Source: Lysobacter sp036697405
GTDB lineage: Bacteria > Pseudomonadota > Gammaproteobacteria > Xanthomonadales > Xanthomonadaceae
Reading direction: 5' to 3'
DNA length: 64,000 nucleotides
Assembly (NCBI RefSeq): GCF_036697405.1
Contig: NZ_JBAHWA010000008.1
Location: forward strand, 124,001-188,000
Position numbers and translations under genes: made by a program. Positions 44,215-52,014 of this stretch are shown one piece after another (within the stretch, counting starts at the first letter, position 1; each line of letters opens with the position of its first letter). The notes under the pieces are model-generated. The model was not told where the DNA came from. It made no database searches and worked only from the letters and a program-made list of their open reading frames with translations.

Positions 44215-44987
44215 CGCTGCGCGGCGCCGTGGCCGCGGCACAGCGCCGCGAGCTGGCTGGCGTCGCTGATGGCGGCCGCTTCGCGCGCGGCGCCGGCCAG
44301 CAAGGTGCGCTGCAATTCGATCCCGCCGCCGGCGTCCGAGCGCGCCGGGCGCGCCTCGATGCAGCGCAGCTCGGCGCCGCGGCCGCGCAGGGTGATGCCC
44401 TGCAGCTTGGCCGCGACCGCGCTGCTGCGCGGGGTGAGCGTCATCGTCCACTGCTGGCGCGTGCCTTCGGCGCCGACGTGGTACTGCTGCTCCAGGCGCT
44501 TGCGGTCGCCGGCCAGCAGGGCGCCGAAGCTGGCCTGCAGGCCCGCCAGTTCCGGCGCGCGCGACAGCGAGAAGGTGCGCGCGGCCTTGCCGGCGCGCTG
44601 GATCTTCACTTCGCCGGCGCGGATGGTGGTGGTCTCGGCATAGGGCGCGCGCACCTCACGGATCAGGGTGTCGTCCTCCAGCCGCTGGTACTCGCCGCTC
44701 AGGCGCAGCGGCGCCTTGAGCAGGGCCGAACCGCGGATCTCGACGAAGGCGGTGCGCATCGAGGCCGGCTGCGCCAGCCGCGCCAGGATCCAGTCCGGGT
44801 CGACCGCCGCGCCGGGCGCGTTGCCCGCCGCGGCCGGCTCAGGCGGAGCGGCGTACAGCGAGCCGGCGGCGCAGGCCAGCGCCAGCGCCCAGCCCCAGCG
44901 ACGCGGCCGGATCGTCGTGGCCGGGGCCGCCGCCGTCGCAGGCGACGCTGTCAGGGGCTGTACTGTCTTGAACCGCGTCATCGGCAT
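44211..44987 (-). CDS. LolA-like outer-membrane carrier protein of the pigment locus
   Basis: The 258-residue product has a 25-residue polar leader, then a signal peptide (RRWGWALALACAAGSLYAA) and a LolA-like beta-barrel domain (FVEIRGSALLKAPLRLSGEYQRLEDDTLIREV). In aryl polyene loci the LolA homolog (ApeL) probably ferries the product through the periplasm. The start at 44987 or 44981 is forced by the lack of any later ATG/GTG before the signal peptide. This makes it overlap the acyltransferase gene by 149 (or 143) bases, which is unusual. Confidence 0.82.
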   Translation of the reverse strand: MPMTRFKTVQPLTASPATAAAPATTIRPRRWGWALALACAAGSLYAAPPEPAAAGNAPGAAVDPDWILARLAQPASMRTAFVEIRGSALLKAPLRLSGEYQRLEDDTLIREVRAPYAETTTIRAGEVKIQRAGKAARTFSLSRAPELAGLQASFGALLAGDRKRLEQQYHVGAEGTRQQWTMTLTPRSSAVAAKLQGITLRGRGAELRCIEARPARSDAGGGIELQRTLLAGAAREAAAISDASQLAALCRGHGAAQR

Positions 44988-45876
44988 GCCAGAAGTCGTA
45001 GAAGTTGAACCAGTTGTAGGGCGCGTCGCAGGCGTGGTGCTGCAGGCGCGCGGCATAGCCTTCGATCATCGCCGCCAGCGCACGCGGCCGATCCTGGCGC
45101 GCGATCGCCGATCCGTCGCTGAACGGCTCGAACACCAGATCGTAGCGGGCGCCGCCGCGGTACAGGCCGAAAGCCAGCAGCACCGGCGCCTTGAGGGTCG
45201 CGGCGACCAGCCAGGGTGCCAGCGGAAACGGCGCCGGCGCGTCCAGGAAGGGCGTGCGCAGCCAGGGCTCGCCGGGGCGCGCGCGGTCGACCAGCAGGGC
45301 CACCAGGGCGCCCTCGTCCAGGGCCTGCTTGACCGCCAGCACGATCGAGGGCCCGTCCTGGCCGGCGTCGATCACGCCGGCGGCGATGCGCGGATCCAGC
45401 GAATCCAGCAGCTGGGTCATGGCCGGGTTGTGCGACTTGTCGAACACCACCCGCACCTGCACCTCCGGCGCGCTGCGCGCGAGCACGCGCAGGGCCTCGA
45501 AACTGCCCAGGTGGGAGCCGAAGATCAGCGCGCCGCCGCGCGCGTGCTGGGCGCGCAGCGCGTCCAGCCCGCTCACGCGCACGTCGAAGTAGTGCATCTG
45601 CCCGCCGAGCATGAACAAGCGGTCCAGGATGGTCGCGGCGAAGGTGTGGATGTGGCGGGCGATGTCCCACAGCCCCGGCGCGCGGCCCAAGCTGCGCGCC
45701 AGGTAGGCGCGCGAGGCGCGGCGCTCGGGACCGCGCACGGCCACGAAATACGCGGTGATCGGGTACAGGCACAGCCGCGCCAGGCCGCGTCCGCCGCGCC
45801 GCGCGATCGCGCGCAGCAGACGCAGCGCGAACGGGCTGCCGCCCTCGGGGCGCTGCTTCCAGTGTTCGCCGTTCAT
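44839..45876 (-). CDS. LpxL-like acyltransferase of the pigment locus
   Basis: The 345-residue product (MNGEHWKQRPEGGSPFALRL) has the lysophospholipid acyltransferase features of the HtrB/LpxL group: GGALIFGSHLGSFEALRVLA (the H-x4-E-type motif), VRVVFDKSHNP, and NWFNFYDFWHADD. It would attach an acyl chain or the polyene itself to a lipid carrier. The homology seems to end near NWFNFYDFW, but the frame runs another 45 or so residues of Asp/Gly/Arg-rich sequence through the start of lolA. It overlaps the next upstream gene by 4 bases. Confidence 0.85.
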   Translation of the reverse strand: MNGEHWKQRPEGGSPFALRLLRAIARRGGRGLARLCLYPITAYFVAVRGPERRASRAYLARSLGRAPGLWDIARHIHTFAATILDRLFMLGGQMHYFDVRVSGLDALRAQHARGGALIFGSHLGSFEALRVLARSAPEVQVRVVFDKSHNPAMTQLLDSLDPRIAAGVIDAGQDGPSIVLAVKQALDEGALVALLVDRARPGEPWLRTPFLDAPAPFPLAPWLVAATLKAPVLLAFGLYRGGARYDLVFEPFSDGSAIARQDRPRALAAMIEGYAARLQHHACDAPYNWFNFYDFWHADDAVQDSTAPDSVACDGGGPGHDDPAASLGLGAGAGLRRRLAVRRSA

Positions 45877-46160
45877 GCCGGCGCGTCCGCGACCACTTCG
45901 CCGCTGGCCAACAGGGTCTGCCCGCGCAGCACGCGGAAGCGCCAGCGCGGCGCGGCGCCATCCAGTTCGATGCGCGCGGTCTCGCCGGGCAGCAGCGGCT
46001 GGGCGAACTTCACCTGCGGCAGGCGCAACCCGCCCAGCGGGCCGTGGCCGGCCTCGATCGCGTCCAGCACCCGGTCCAGCACGACCACGCCCGGCACCAC
46101 CGGCCGACCGGGGAAATGCCCGGGCAGGCTGGGGTGATCGGCGGCGATGCGGAATTCCAT
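45873..46160 (-). CDS. Hotdog-fold dehydratase (ApeI-like)
   Basis: The 95-residue product contains DHPSLPGHFPGRPVVPGVVVLD, the FabA/FabZ signature with the active His in PGHFPG. At 95 residues it is shorter than FabZ (about 140) but like the second dehydratase of aryl polyene loci. It should act with the 41451 protein on extension intermediates. A 78-base gap separates it from the membrane protein upstream, where other loci carry the aryl:ACP ligase. Confidence 0.87.
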   Translation of the reverse strand: MEFRIAADHPSLPGHFPGRPVVPGVVVLDRVLDAIEAGHGPLGGLRLPQVKFAQPLLPGETARIELDGAAPRWRFRVLRGQTLLASGEVVADAPA

Positions 46161-46238
46161 GCGGGCGGTTCGGCGTGGTTCGGCCTGGGTTGGCGACAGG
46201 ATAAGCCACCCGGCCGCGCGCCTATGCCGATCCTGGCC

Positions 46239-46928
46239 TCAGTCGAACAGGCTGCGCCAGAACGCCGGGCCCAGGCCGCCCATGCGGCGCAGGAAATCCC
46301 AGAAGTTGCGGTAGGGCCGGTCGCGGAACAGGCGCTTGCGGAACTGGTACTCGCCGACGAAGAAGCCGCCGACGATGCCGTAGTTGAGCAGGTTGGCGAA
46401 CAGCGACCACTGGTCCTGGCCGATCGCGATCGGCGGGGTCTGGCCCAGCCGCGCGAGCACGCCGCCGGGCACCGCGATCATCGCCAGCGCGGCGTTGGCC
46501 AGCGCCAGTCCGCCCAGCAGCCAGGCCCAGATCGCGGTCAGCTGGCGCGAGTAGCGGTAGACGTCGGCCGGCAGCTGGCTGGGCGCGCAGGCGTCCAGGG
46601 CGGCGACGATGCGGGTGATCAGGCCCTCGCGCGGCGCGCGCAGGCTGCGCGCGAACCACCAGGCCAGGGCGCCGGTGAACAGCACCGGCGGGCTCAGCAG
46701 CAACAGCTGCGGATAGGCGGTGTGGGCGATCGCGGCCAGGCCGGCCACGATCGCCGCGAACACCAGCCAGGCGCCCACGCGCAGATGCAGCAGGGCCTCG
46801 ATCTGCACGATCAGGGCCAGGTCGATCAGGGCGATCGCCGCCGGCCAGCCGCCGCCGTCGTGGCTGGCCCAATGCGCCAGCAGGGGGTAGGCGATCGCCA
46901 GCAGCAGCCGCAGTACGGCGCCGGTCAT
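46239..46928 (-). CDS. Aryl polyene locus membrane protein (COG4648-like)
   Basis: The 229-residue product has five or six helices and a conserved C-terminal stretch (QWSLFANLLNYGIVGGFFVGEYQFRKRLFRDRPYRNFWDFLRR). It resembles the membrane protein that in aryl polyene loci sits between the ACP and the ligase (ApeG position); some annotations call it a ketosynthase without support. Its biochemical role is unknown. It starts 52 bases after the ACP stop. Confidence 0.8.
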   Translation of the reverse strand: MTGAVLRLLLAIAYPLLAHWASHDGGGWPAAIALIDLALIVQIEALLHLRVGAWLVFAAIVAGLAAIAHTAYPQLLLLSPPVLFTGALAWWFARSLRAPREGLITRIVAALDACAPSQLPADVYRYSRQLTAIWAWLLGGLALANAALAMIAVPGGVLARLGQTPPIAIGQDQWSLFANLLNYGIVGGFFVGEYQFRKRLFRDRPYRNFWDFLRRMGGLGPAFWRSLFD

Positions 46929-46980
46929 GGCCTGGGCTTCCGTGCGCGCGAGCGGGGCGGGCGGCCGGGCGCGGGCGCGC

Positions 46981-47250
46981 TCAGGCGGCCCGGCTTTGTT
47001 CGATGTGCGCCGACAGCGCGCGCAGCGAGCCGAAGATGCGGCGGTTCTCTTCGCTGTCCGAGCGCAGCTGGAAGCCGTACTGCTTGGACACCGCCAGGGC
47101 CAGCTCCAGGGCGTCGATCGAGTCCAGGCCCAGCCCGTCCCCGAACAGCGCCGCCTCGGGGTCGATCGCGGCCGGATCGATGTCCTCCAGATTCAGGCTT
47201 TCGACCAGGAGTAGCGCGAGTTCGCGTTCGGCGGGGCTTTGTTCGGACAT
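46981..47250 (-). CDS. Acyl carrier protein of the pigment locus
   Basis: The 89-residue product has the phosphopantetheine site in GLGLDSIDALEL (Ser44) and acidic helices typical of ACPs. It should carry hydroxybenzoyl starter and polyene intermediates. The ATG at 47250 is used because an upstream in-frame ATG (47277) adds only a non-conserved leader. It begins the minus-strand arm and is divergent from the halogenase gene across a 124-base promoter region. Confidence 0.92.
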   Translation of the reverse strand: MSEQSPAERELALLLVESLNLEDIDPAAIDPEAALFGDGLGLDSIDALELALAVSKQYGFQLRSDSEENRRIFGSLRALSAHIEQSRAA

Positions 47251-47362
47251 CGGGGTCGATCCAACGGCGGGCGGCAAGGTGCGCCACGATCCGGCATCGG
47301 GCGGCTGCGCGCAACCGTCCCCAGGTCCGGTCCGACCCGGACAGCGATCACGAACGGCGAGC

Positions 47363-47368
47363 TATCAT
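47363..47368 (+). promoter_or_regulatory. -10 element of the halogenase-xanB2 unit
   Basis: TATCAT ends 6 bases before the ATG at 47375, suggesting a leaderless message. The -35 region is not recognisable. Confidence 0.4.
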
Positions 47369-47374
47369 TCTCCG

Positions 47375-48766
47375 ATGAGCTCAACGATCCCCGCGCCCGG
47401 TCCCGCCGACGCCAGCCCGGACGCAAACCTGAACGGCCCTGCTTCCACCCCGGAACTCCGACCCGACGTCCTGGTCATCGGCGGCGGCCCCGCCGGCACC
47501 ACCGCCGCGACCCTGCTCGCCCGCAAGGGCTGGAAGGTGCTGCTGCTGGAGAAGGACGCGCACCCGCGCTTCCACATCGGCGAGTCGCTGCTGCCGATGA
47601 ACCTGCCCATCCTCGAGCGCCTGGGCGTGCTCGAGCAGGTCAAGGCGATCGGCACCCACAAGCCCGGCGCCGAATTCCCGATCGACGAGCGCAACTACAA
47701 CACCTTCCGCTTCGAGCGCGCGCTGAACCCGAAGTTCGGCTACGCCTACCAGGTCAAGCGCGAAGAGTTCGACCAGCTGCTGTTCCGCAATGCCCAGGCC
47801 AACGGCGTGGACGCGCGCGAGCGGGTCAAGGTCGAGCGGGTCGAGTTCGGCGCCGACGGCCGGCCGTCGCTGGTCCATGCGCGCACCGCCGACGGCGCCG
47901 CGCTGACCGTGCGCCCGCGCTACGTGGTCGACGGCAGCGGCCGCGATGCCTTCTTCGGCAGCCAGCTCAAGCTCAAGAAGAAGAACCCGCTGCACCAGTC
48001 GGCGGCGATCTTCAGCCATTTCACAGGGGTCGAGCGCCGCGACGGCGAGGACGCCGGCAACATCACCGTGCAGCGCTTCGCGCACGGCTGGATGTGGCTG
48101 ATCCCGCTGCAGAAGGACGTGATGAGCGTCGGCGCGGTGTGCTTCCCCGAATACCTCAAGCAGCGCCGCGGCGAGACCGAGGCCTTCCTGATGAAGACCC
48201 TGGAATCCGAGCCGCAGGTGTGGGCGCGCATGCGCGGCGCCCAGCGCGTCGGCGCGGTCCACGTCACCGGCAACTACTCCTACACCTGCACGCAGATGAC
48301 CGGCCCGGGCTGGGTCATGGTCGGCGACGCCTACGCCTTCGTCGATCCGGTGTTCTCCTCCGGCGTCTACCTGGGCATGAACAGCGGCGAGCAGGCCGCC
48401 GAGGTGGTCGACGGCGCGCTGCGCGATCCGGCCAGCGAAGCCGCGCTGCAGCGCGCGATGGTCAAGCGCCTCAAGCGCGGCCTCAAGCACTTCCAGTGGT
48501 TCATCTACCGCTTCACCACGCCGGTGATGCGCACGCTGTTCAGCGAGCCGCGCAATTACTGGCAGATCGAACAGGCGGTGATCTCGATGCTGGCCGGCGA
48601 CGTATTCGACAACCCGGCGGTGCTGCGCCGCCTGCGCGCGTTCCGGATGATCTATGCGCTGACCGCGCTGCGCATGGCGCCGCAGGCCCTGCGCGGCTGG
48701 TTGCGGCGCAAACGCCAGGTCGGCGTGGATTTCCGCGGCGACACCCTGCAGCAGGGCAACCCGTGA
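47375..48766 (+). CDS. Flavin-dependent halogenase-like oxidoreductase
   Basis: The 463-residue product has the FAD-binding GGGPAGTTAATLLA motif near residue 33, then the flavin halogenase signatures: WMWLIP (the WxWxIP motif) and FVDPVFSSG (the Fx.Px.Sx.G motif). FGYAYQVKREEFDQLL resembles the substrate region of halogenases that act on carrier-bound phenols. Xanthomonadins are brominated aryl polyenes, so this enzyme is the expected halogenating step, though its halide choice cannot be read here. It overlaps xanB2 (GTGA). Confidence 0.9.
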   Translation: MSSTIPAPGPADASPDANLNGPASTPELRPDVLVIGGGPAGTTAATLLARKGWKVLLLEKDAHPRFHIGESLLPMNLPILERLGVLEQVKAIGTHKPGAEFPIDERNYNTFRFERALNPKFGYAYQVKREEFDQLLFRNAQANGVDARERVKVERVEFGADGRPSLVHARTADGAALTVRPRYVVDGSGRDAFFGSQLKLKKKNPLHQSAAIFSHFTGVERRDGEDAGNITVQRFAHGWMWLIPLQKDVMSVGAVCFPEYLKQRRGETEAFLMKTLESEPQVWARMRGAQRVGAVHVTGNYSYTCTQMTGPGWVMVGDAYAFVDPVFSSGVYLGMNSGEQAAEVVDGALRDPASEAALQRAMVKRLKRGLKHFQWFIYRFTTPVMRTLFSEPRNYWQIEQAVISMLAGDVFDNPAVLRRLRAFRMIYALTALRMAPQALRGWLRRKRQVGVDFRGDTLQQGNP

Positions 48767-49782
48767 GCGCGGCCGCCACCCTGATGGCCGCCACGCCGCG
48801 CTACAGCGTCGACTACACCGACGCCAGCCCCGCCCAGGTACTGGCCGGCGAAGACGTGCTGGCGGTGTTCGGCTTCGGCGCCGACGCCCCGCACCACGAC
48901 GATCCGCGCTATCTGCGCGTGGCCCTGGAGCCCTACGGCCAGGCGCGATTGGAAGTCTGGCGCGGCTCGGCGCCGGTGATCAGCGGCCGCGACGGCGAGC
49001 TGGCCTGGTCCGAGGACGGCGCGCTGCAGTTCGGCGTGCTCGAACTCGACGAGCCGCCGGGCCTGCAGGTCAACGACGGCATCGGCGCGGTCGCCGAAAC
49101 CATCTACGCGCGCATGATCGAATTCACCCGCGCGCGCGGTTACCCGCACCTGCTGCGGATCTGGAACTACCTCGACGGCATCACCGTCGGCCAGGGCGAC
49201 GCCGAGCGCTACCGCGTGTTCTGCGTCGGCCGCGCCGCCGGCCTGGGCGATTTCGAACCCGGCCAATTGCCGGCCGCGACCGCGATCGGCAAGGTCACCG
49301 AGGCCGGCGAGACCCGCCGCCTGCTGGTGTACTGGCTGGCTTCGCGCACGCCCGGCACGCCGCTGGAGAACCCGCGCCAGATCAGCGCCTACCGCTATCC
49401 GCGCCAGTACGGCCCGCAGCCGCCGAGCTTCGCGCGCGCGATGCTGCCGCCGCTGGGCAGCGCGATGCCGCTGCTGTTGTCGGGCACCGCGGCGATCGTC
49501 GGCCACGAATCGCGCCACATCGACTCGGTCGACACCCAACTCGACGAGACCCTGGCCAACTTCGACAGCCTGATCGCCGCCGCGCGCGCGCAACGGCCGT
49601 CGTTGCCGGCGCGCTTCGGCGCCGGCGCGCGCCTGAAGGTTTACGTGCGCGACCGCGAGGAAGTGCCGGCGGTGATGGCGGCGCTGGACGCGCGCCTGCC
49701 CGGCATCGAGCGCATCGTGCTGCAGGCGGCGGTCTGCCGGCGCGAACTGCGCGTGGAAATCGACGGCGTCCACGACCTCTAA
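48763..49782 (+). CDS. xanB2: XanB2-type chorismatase (hydroxybenzoate synthase)
   Basis: The 339-residue product carries the chorismatase signature SGTAAIVGHESRHIDSVDTQ followed by LDETLANFDSL, and the VAETIYARMIEF and YPHLLRIWNYLDGI blocks. XanB2 of Xanthomonas splits chorismate to 3- and 4-hydroxybenzoate, giving the pigment starter, ubiquinone precursor and the diffusible factor DF. Start is GTG at 48763 overlapping the halogenase stop, or ATG at 48784. It closes the plus-strand outer edge of the locus. The link to xanthomonadin-like pigment is strong. Confidence 0.93.
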   Translation: MSAAATLMAATPRYSVDYTDASPAQVLAGEDVLAVFGFGADAPHHDDPRYLRVALEPYGQARLEVWRGSAPVISGRDGELAWSEDGALQFGVLELDEPPGLQVNDGIGAVAETIYARMIEFTRARGYPHLLRIWNYLDGITVGQGDAERYRVFCVGRAAGLGDFEPGQLPAATAIGKVTEAGETRRLLVYWLASRTPGTPLENPRQISAYRYPRQYGPQPPSFARAMLPPLGSAMPLLLSGTAAIVGHESRHIDSVDTQLDETLANFDSLIAAARAQRPSLPARFGAGARLKVYVRDREEVPAVMAALDARLPGIERIVLQAAVCRRELRVEIDGVHDL

Positions 49783-49792
49783 GCCGCAAGCC

Positions 49793-49900
49793 GTAGGGTG
49801 CGGTGAGCCAAAGGCGAACCGCACCATCGCGCACCCTCCCTTGCCACGCGAAGAGAGCAACGCGCGGACCGTAGGCTGCGGTGAGCAACAGCGACCCGCG
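49793..49900. repeat. Two copies of a GTAGG-TGCGGTGAG repeat
   Basis: GTAGGGTGCGGTGAGCC with AAGGCGAACCGCACC at 49795-49826 is an imperfect hairpin; a degenerate second copy (GTAGGCTGCGGTGAG) lies at 49871-49900. Related copies occur at 60640-60760. These dispersed palindromes are typical of the group. Confidence 0.7.
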
Positions 49901-50031
49901 ACACCGCGACCACCACCCGCGCCGGTTCGCTGTCAGGGGTGCCGAAAGGCACCCCCTCCGGCTCTTGAATCCCGGCGATCCGGCAGCATCATGGGCGTGA
50001 GCGCATCCGCGCCCGCCTGGGAGACCGCACG

Positions 50032-50280
50032 ATGGGACTGATCAGCCTGATTTGGGGCATCCTCGCCATGATCTGGATGGTGGTCGCCTTGATCCCGCTG
50101 CTGGGCTGGGGCAACTGGTTCCTGATCCCGTTCGCCGCGGTCGGCGCCATCATCGCCGCGATCGGCGTGCTGTTCACCCGCGAAACCAAGCGCGGCCGCG
50201 CCAAGGCCGGCCTGGTGCTCAACGCGATCGTGATCGTGGTCGGCGTGGTCCGCCTGTCGATGGGCGGCGGCATCATCTGA
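50032..50280 (+). CDS. Small two-to-three-span membrane protein
   Basis: The 82-residue product (MGLISLIWGILAMIWMVVALIPLLGWGNWFLIPF) has three hydrophobic segments with a short positive loop (TRETKRGRAKAG). It is likely an inner-membrane protein of unknown role. The ATG follows GCACG without a clear ribosome site. It stands alone between repeat stretches. Confidence 0.75.
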   Translation: MGLISLIWGILAMIWMVVALIPLLGWGNWFLIPFAAVGAIIAAIGVLFTRETKRGRAKAGLVLNAIVIVVGVVRLSMGGGII

Positions 50281-50389
50281 CCCCGCGCAGCGACGCAGTC
50301 CGCGCAGGGCGGTTTCGCAGCCGCCCTGCGCGAGGTCTCGCTAGCATAACGGCGGCGCCCGTGCGGTACGCCAGCGAACAGGCTTCGGT

Positions 50390-50458
50390 GTAGGAGCGGC
50401 GTAAGCCGCGACCGCGTCGTCGTCGTATTGGCGTGGTCGCGGCTTACGCCGCTCCTAC
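50390..50458. repeat. 24-bp perfect inverted repeat (GGAGCGGCGTAAGCCGCG family)
   Basis: Arms 50390-50413 and 50435-50458 pair perfectly around a 21-base centre. Each arm is itself a partial palindrome of the family seen at 3071-3715 and 63651-63760. The right arm supplies the TAG stop (50455-50457) of the ABC ATPase gene, so it doubles as that gene's 3' end hairpin. Confidence 0.9.
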
Positions 50459-52014
50459 CCCACAGCGGTCTTCGGCCGCGCCGCCAATAGCGCCCGCGTA
50501 TGCGCATGCTGCGGCGCGCGCAACACCTCGGCGGTGGCGCCGGTCTCGACGATGCGCCCGGCTTCCAGCACCGCGATGCGCTCGGCCACCGCGGCCGCGG
50601 CGGCCAGGTCGTGGGTCACGAACAGCAGGGCCAGGCCGCGCTCGCGCTTGAGCGCGGCCAGCAGCGCCAGGATCGCGCCGCGGTGGTGGGCGTCCAGCGC
50701 CGACACCGCTTCGTCGCAGACCAGCAGCTCGGGATCGGTCGCCAGCGCGCGCGCGATCGCGATGCGCTGGCGTTGCCCGCCGGAGAACTGGTGCGGGTAG
50801 CGGTCCAACATCGCCGCCTCCAGCCCGACCGCCTGCAGCAGCTCGCCGGCGCGCAGGCGGCGCGCGCCGGCATCGCCGCGCGCGTGGATGCGCAAGGGCT
50901 CGGCGACGATCTCGGCCACGCGCATGCGCGGGTCCAGCGAGGCATAGGGATCCTGGAACACCAAGCCGGTACGCGCGCGCAGCTTGCGCAAGGCGCGCGG
51001 CGTGGCGGCGCTCAGATCGACGCCGTCCAGCAGCACCCGCCCCTGCGCGCCGCGCAGCAAGCGCAACAGCGCGCGGCCCAGCGTGCTCTTGCCGCTGCCG
51101 CTCTCGCCGACCAGGGCCAGGCCTTCGCCGCGACGCAGTTCGATCGACACATCGTCCAGAGCCGCGCGCGGCGCCCGCGGATAACGCATGCGCAGGCCTT
51201 CGCCGCGCAGCAGCACCGGTGCGGCGCCGCCGACCGCGGGCGCGGCCGGCGCGATCGCGTCGGCGGCCAGCAGCTCGCGCGTGTAGGCATGCTGCGGCGA
51301 GGCGAACACCGCGGCGGTATCGCCGCGCTCCACCGCCTGCCCGCGTTGCAGCACCACCAGGCGCTGCGCGTAGGCGCCCACCAGCGGCAGGTCGTGGCTG
51401 ATCAACAACAGGGCCAGGCCGTCCTCGCGCCGCAGCGCGTCGAGCAGGTCGAGGATCTCGCGCGCGATGCGCGCGTCCAGGGCCGAGGTCGGTTCGTCGG
51501 CGATCAACACCCGCGGCCGCGTCGCCAGCGCCAGAGCGATCGCGATGCGCTGGCGCTGGCCGCCGGAAAACTGATGCGGATAGCGGTCCAGCGCCGCGCC
51601 CGGCTCGGGCAACTGCACGCGCGCCAGCAAAGACCGCGCTTCGTCGCGCGCCGCGGTGCGCGCCAAACCGCGCACCAGGCGCAGGGTTTCCAGCAACTGG
51701 CTGCCGACGCTGCGCAGCGGGTGCAGCGCCGCCAGCGGATCCTGCGGCACCCAGCCCAGCACGCGCCCGCGCAGGGCCGCATGCGCGCGCGAGCCCAGCG
51801 CGATCGTCTGGCCGTCCGCGCTCAGGCGGCCCTCGGCGCGCAGGCCCGGCGGCAACAGGCCGAGCAGGGACAGCGCGCTCAGGCTCTTGCCGCTGCCGCT
51901 TTCGCCGACCACGCCCAGGCATTGCCCGGCCTGCAATTCCAGATCCAACGGCCCCAGCAAGCGGCGCGCGCCCACGTCCACGGCCAGCCCCTGCAGGGCC
52001 AGGGTCGCGCTCAT
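50455..52014 (-). CDS. Fused double-ATPase of a peptide/nickel-type ABC importer
   Basis: The 519-residue product contains two full nucleotide-binding domains, each with Walker A GESGSGKS, signature FSGGQRQRIAIA and Walker B (VLIADEP in the first; LLVCDEA in the second, with Ala after Glu). The layout is that of YejF-like fusions of OppD and OppF. It powers peptide or small-molecule import with the permease upstream, which overlaps by 4 bases. The stop codon lies in a dispersed palindrome. No substrate-binding protein or second permease is adjacent. Confidence 0.93.
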   Translation of the reverse strand: MSATLALQGLAVDVGARRLLGPLDLELQAGQCLGVVGESGSGKSLSALSLLGLLPPGLRAEGRLSADGQTIALGSRAHAALRGRVLGWVPQDPLAALHPLRSVGSQLLETLRLVRGLARTAARDEARSLLARVQLPEPGAALDRYPHQFSGGQRQRIAIALALATRPRVLIADEPTSALDARIAREILDLLDALRREDGLALLLISHDLPLVGAYAQRLVVLQRGQAVERGDTAAVFASPQHAYTRELLAADAIAPAAPAVGGAAPVLLRGEGLRMRYPRAPRAALDDVSIELRRGEGLALVGESGSGKSTLGRALLRLLRGAQGRVLLDGVDLSAATPRALRKLRARTGLVFQDPYASLDPRMRVAEIVAEPLRIHARGDAGARRLRAGELLQAVGLEAAMLDRYPHQFSGGQRQRIAIARALATDPELLVCDEAVSALDAHHRGAILALLAALKRERGLALLFVTHDLAAAAAVAERIAVLEAGRIVETGATAEVLRAPQHAHTRALLAARPKTAVG

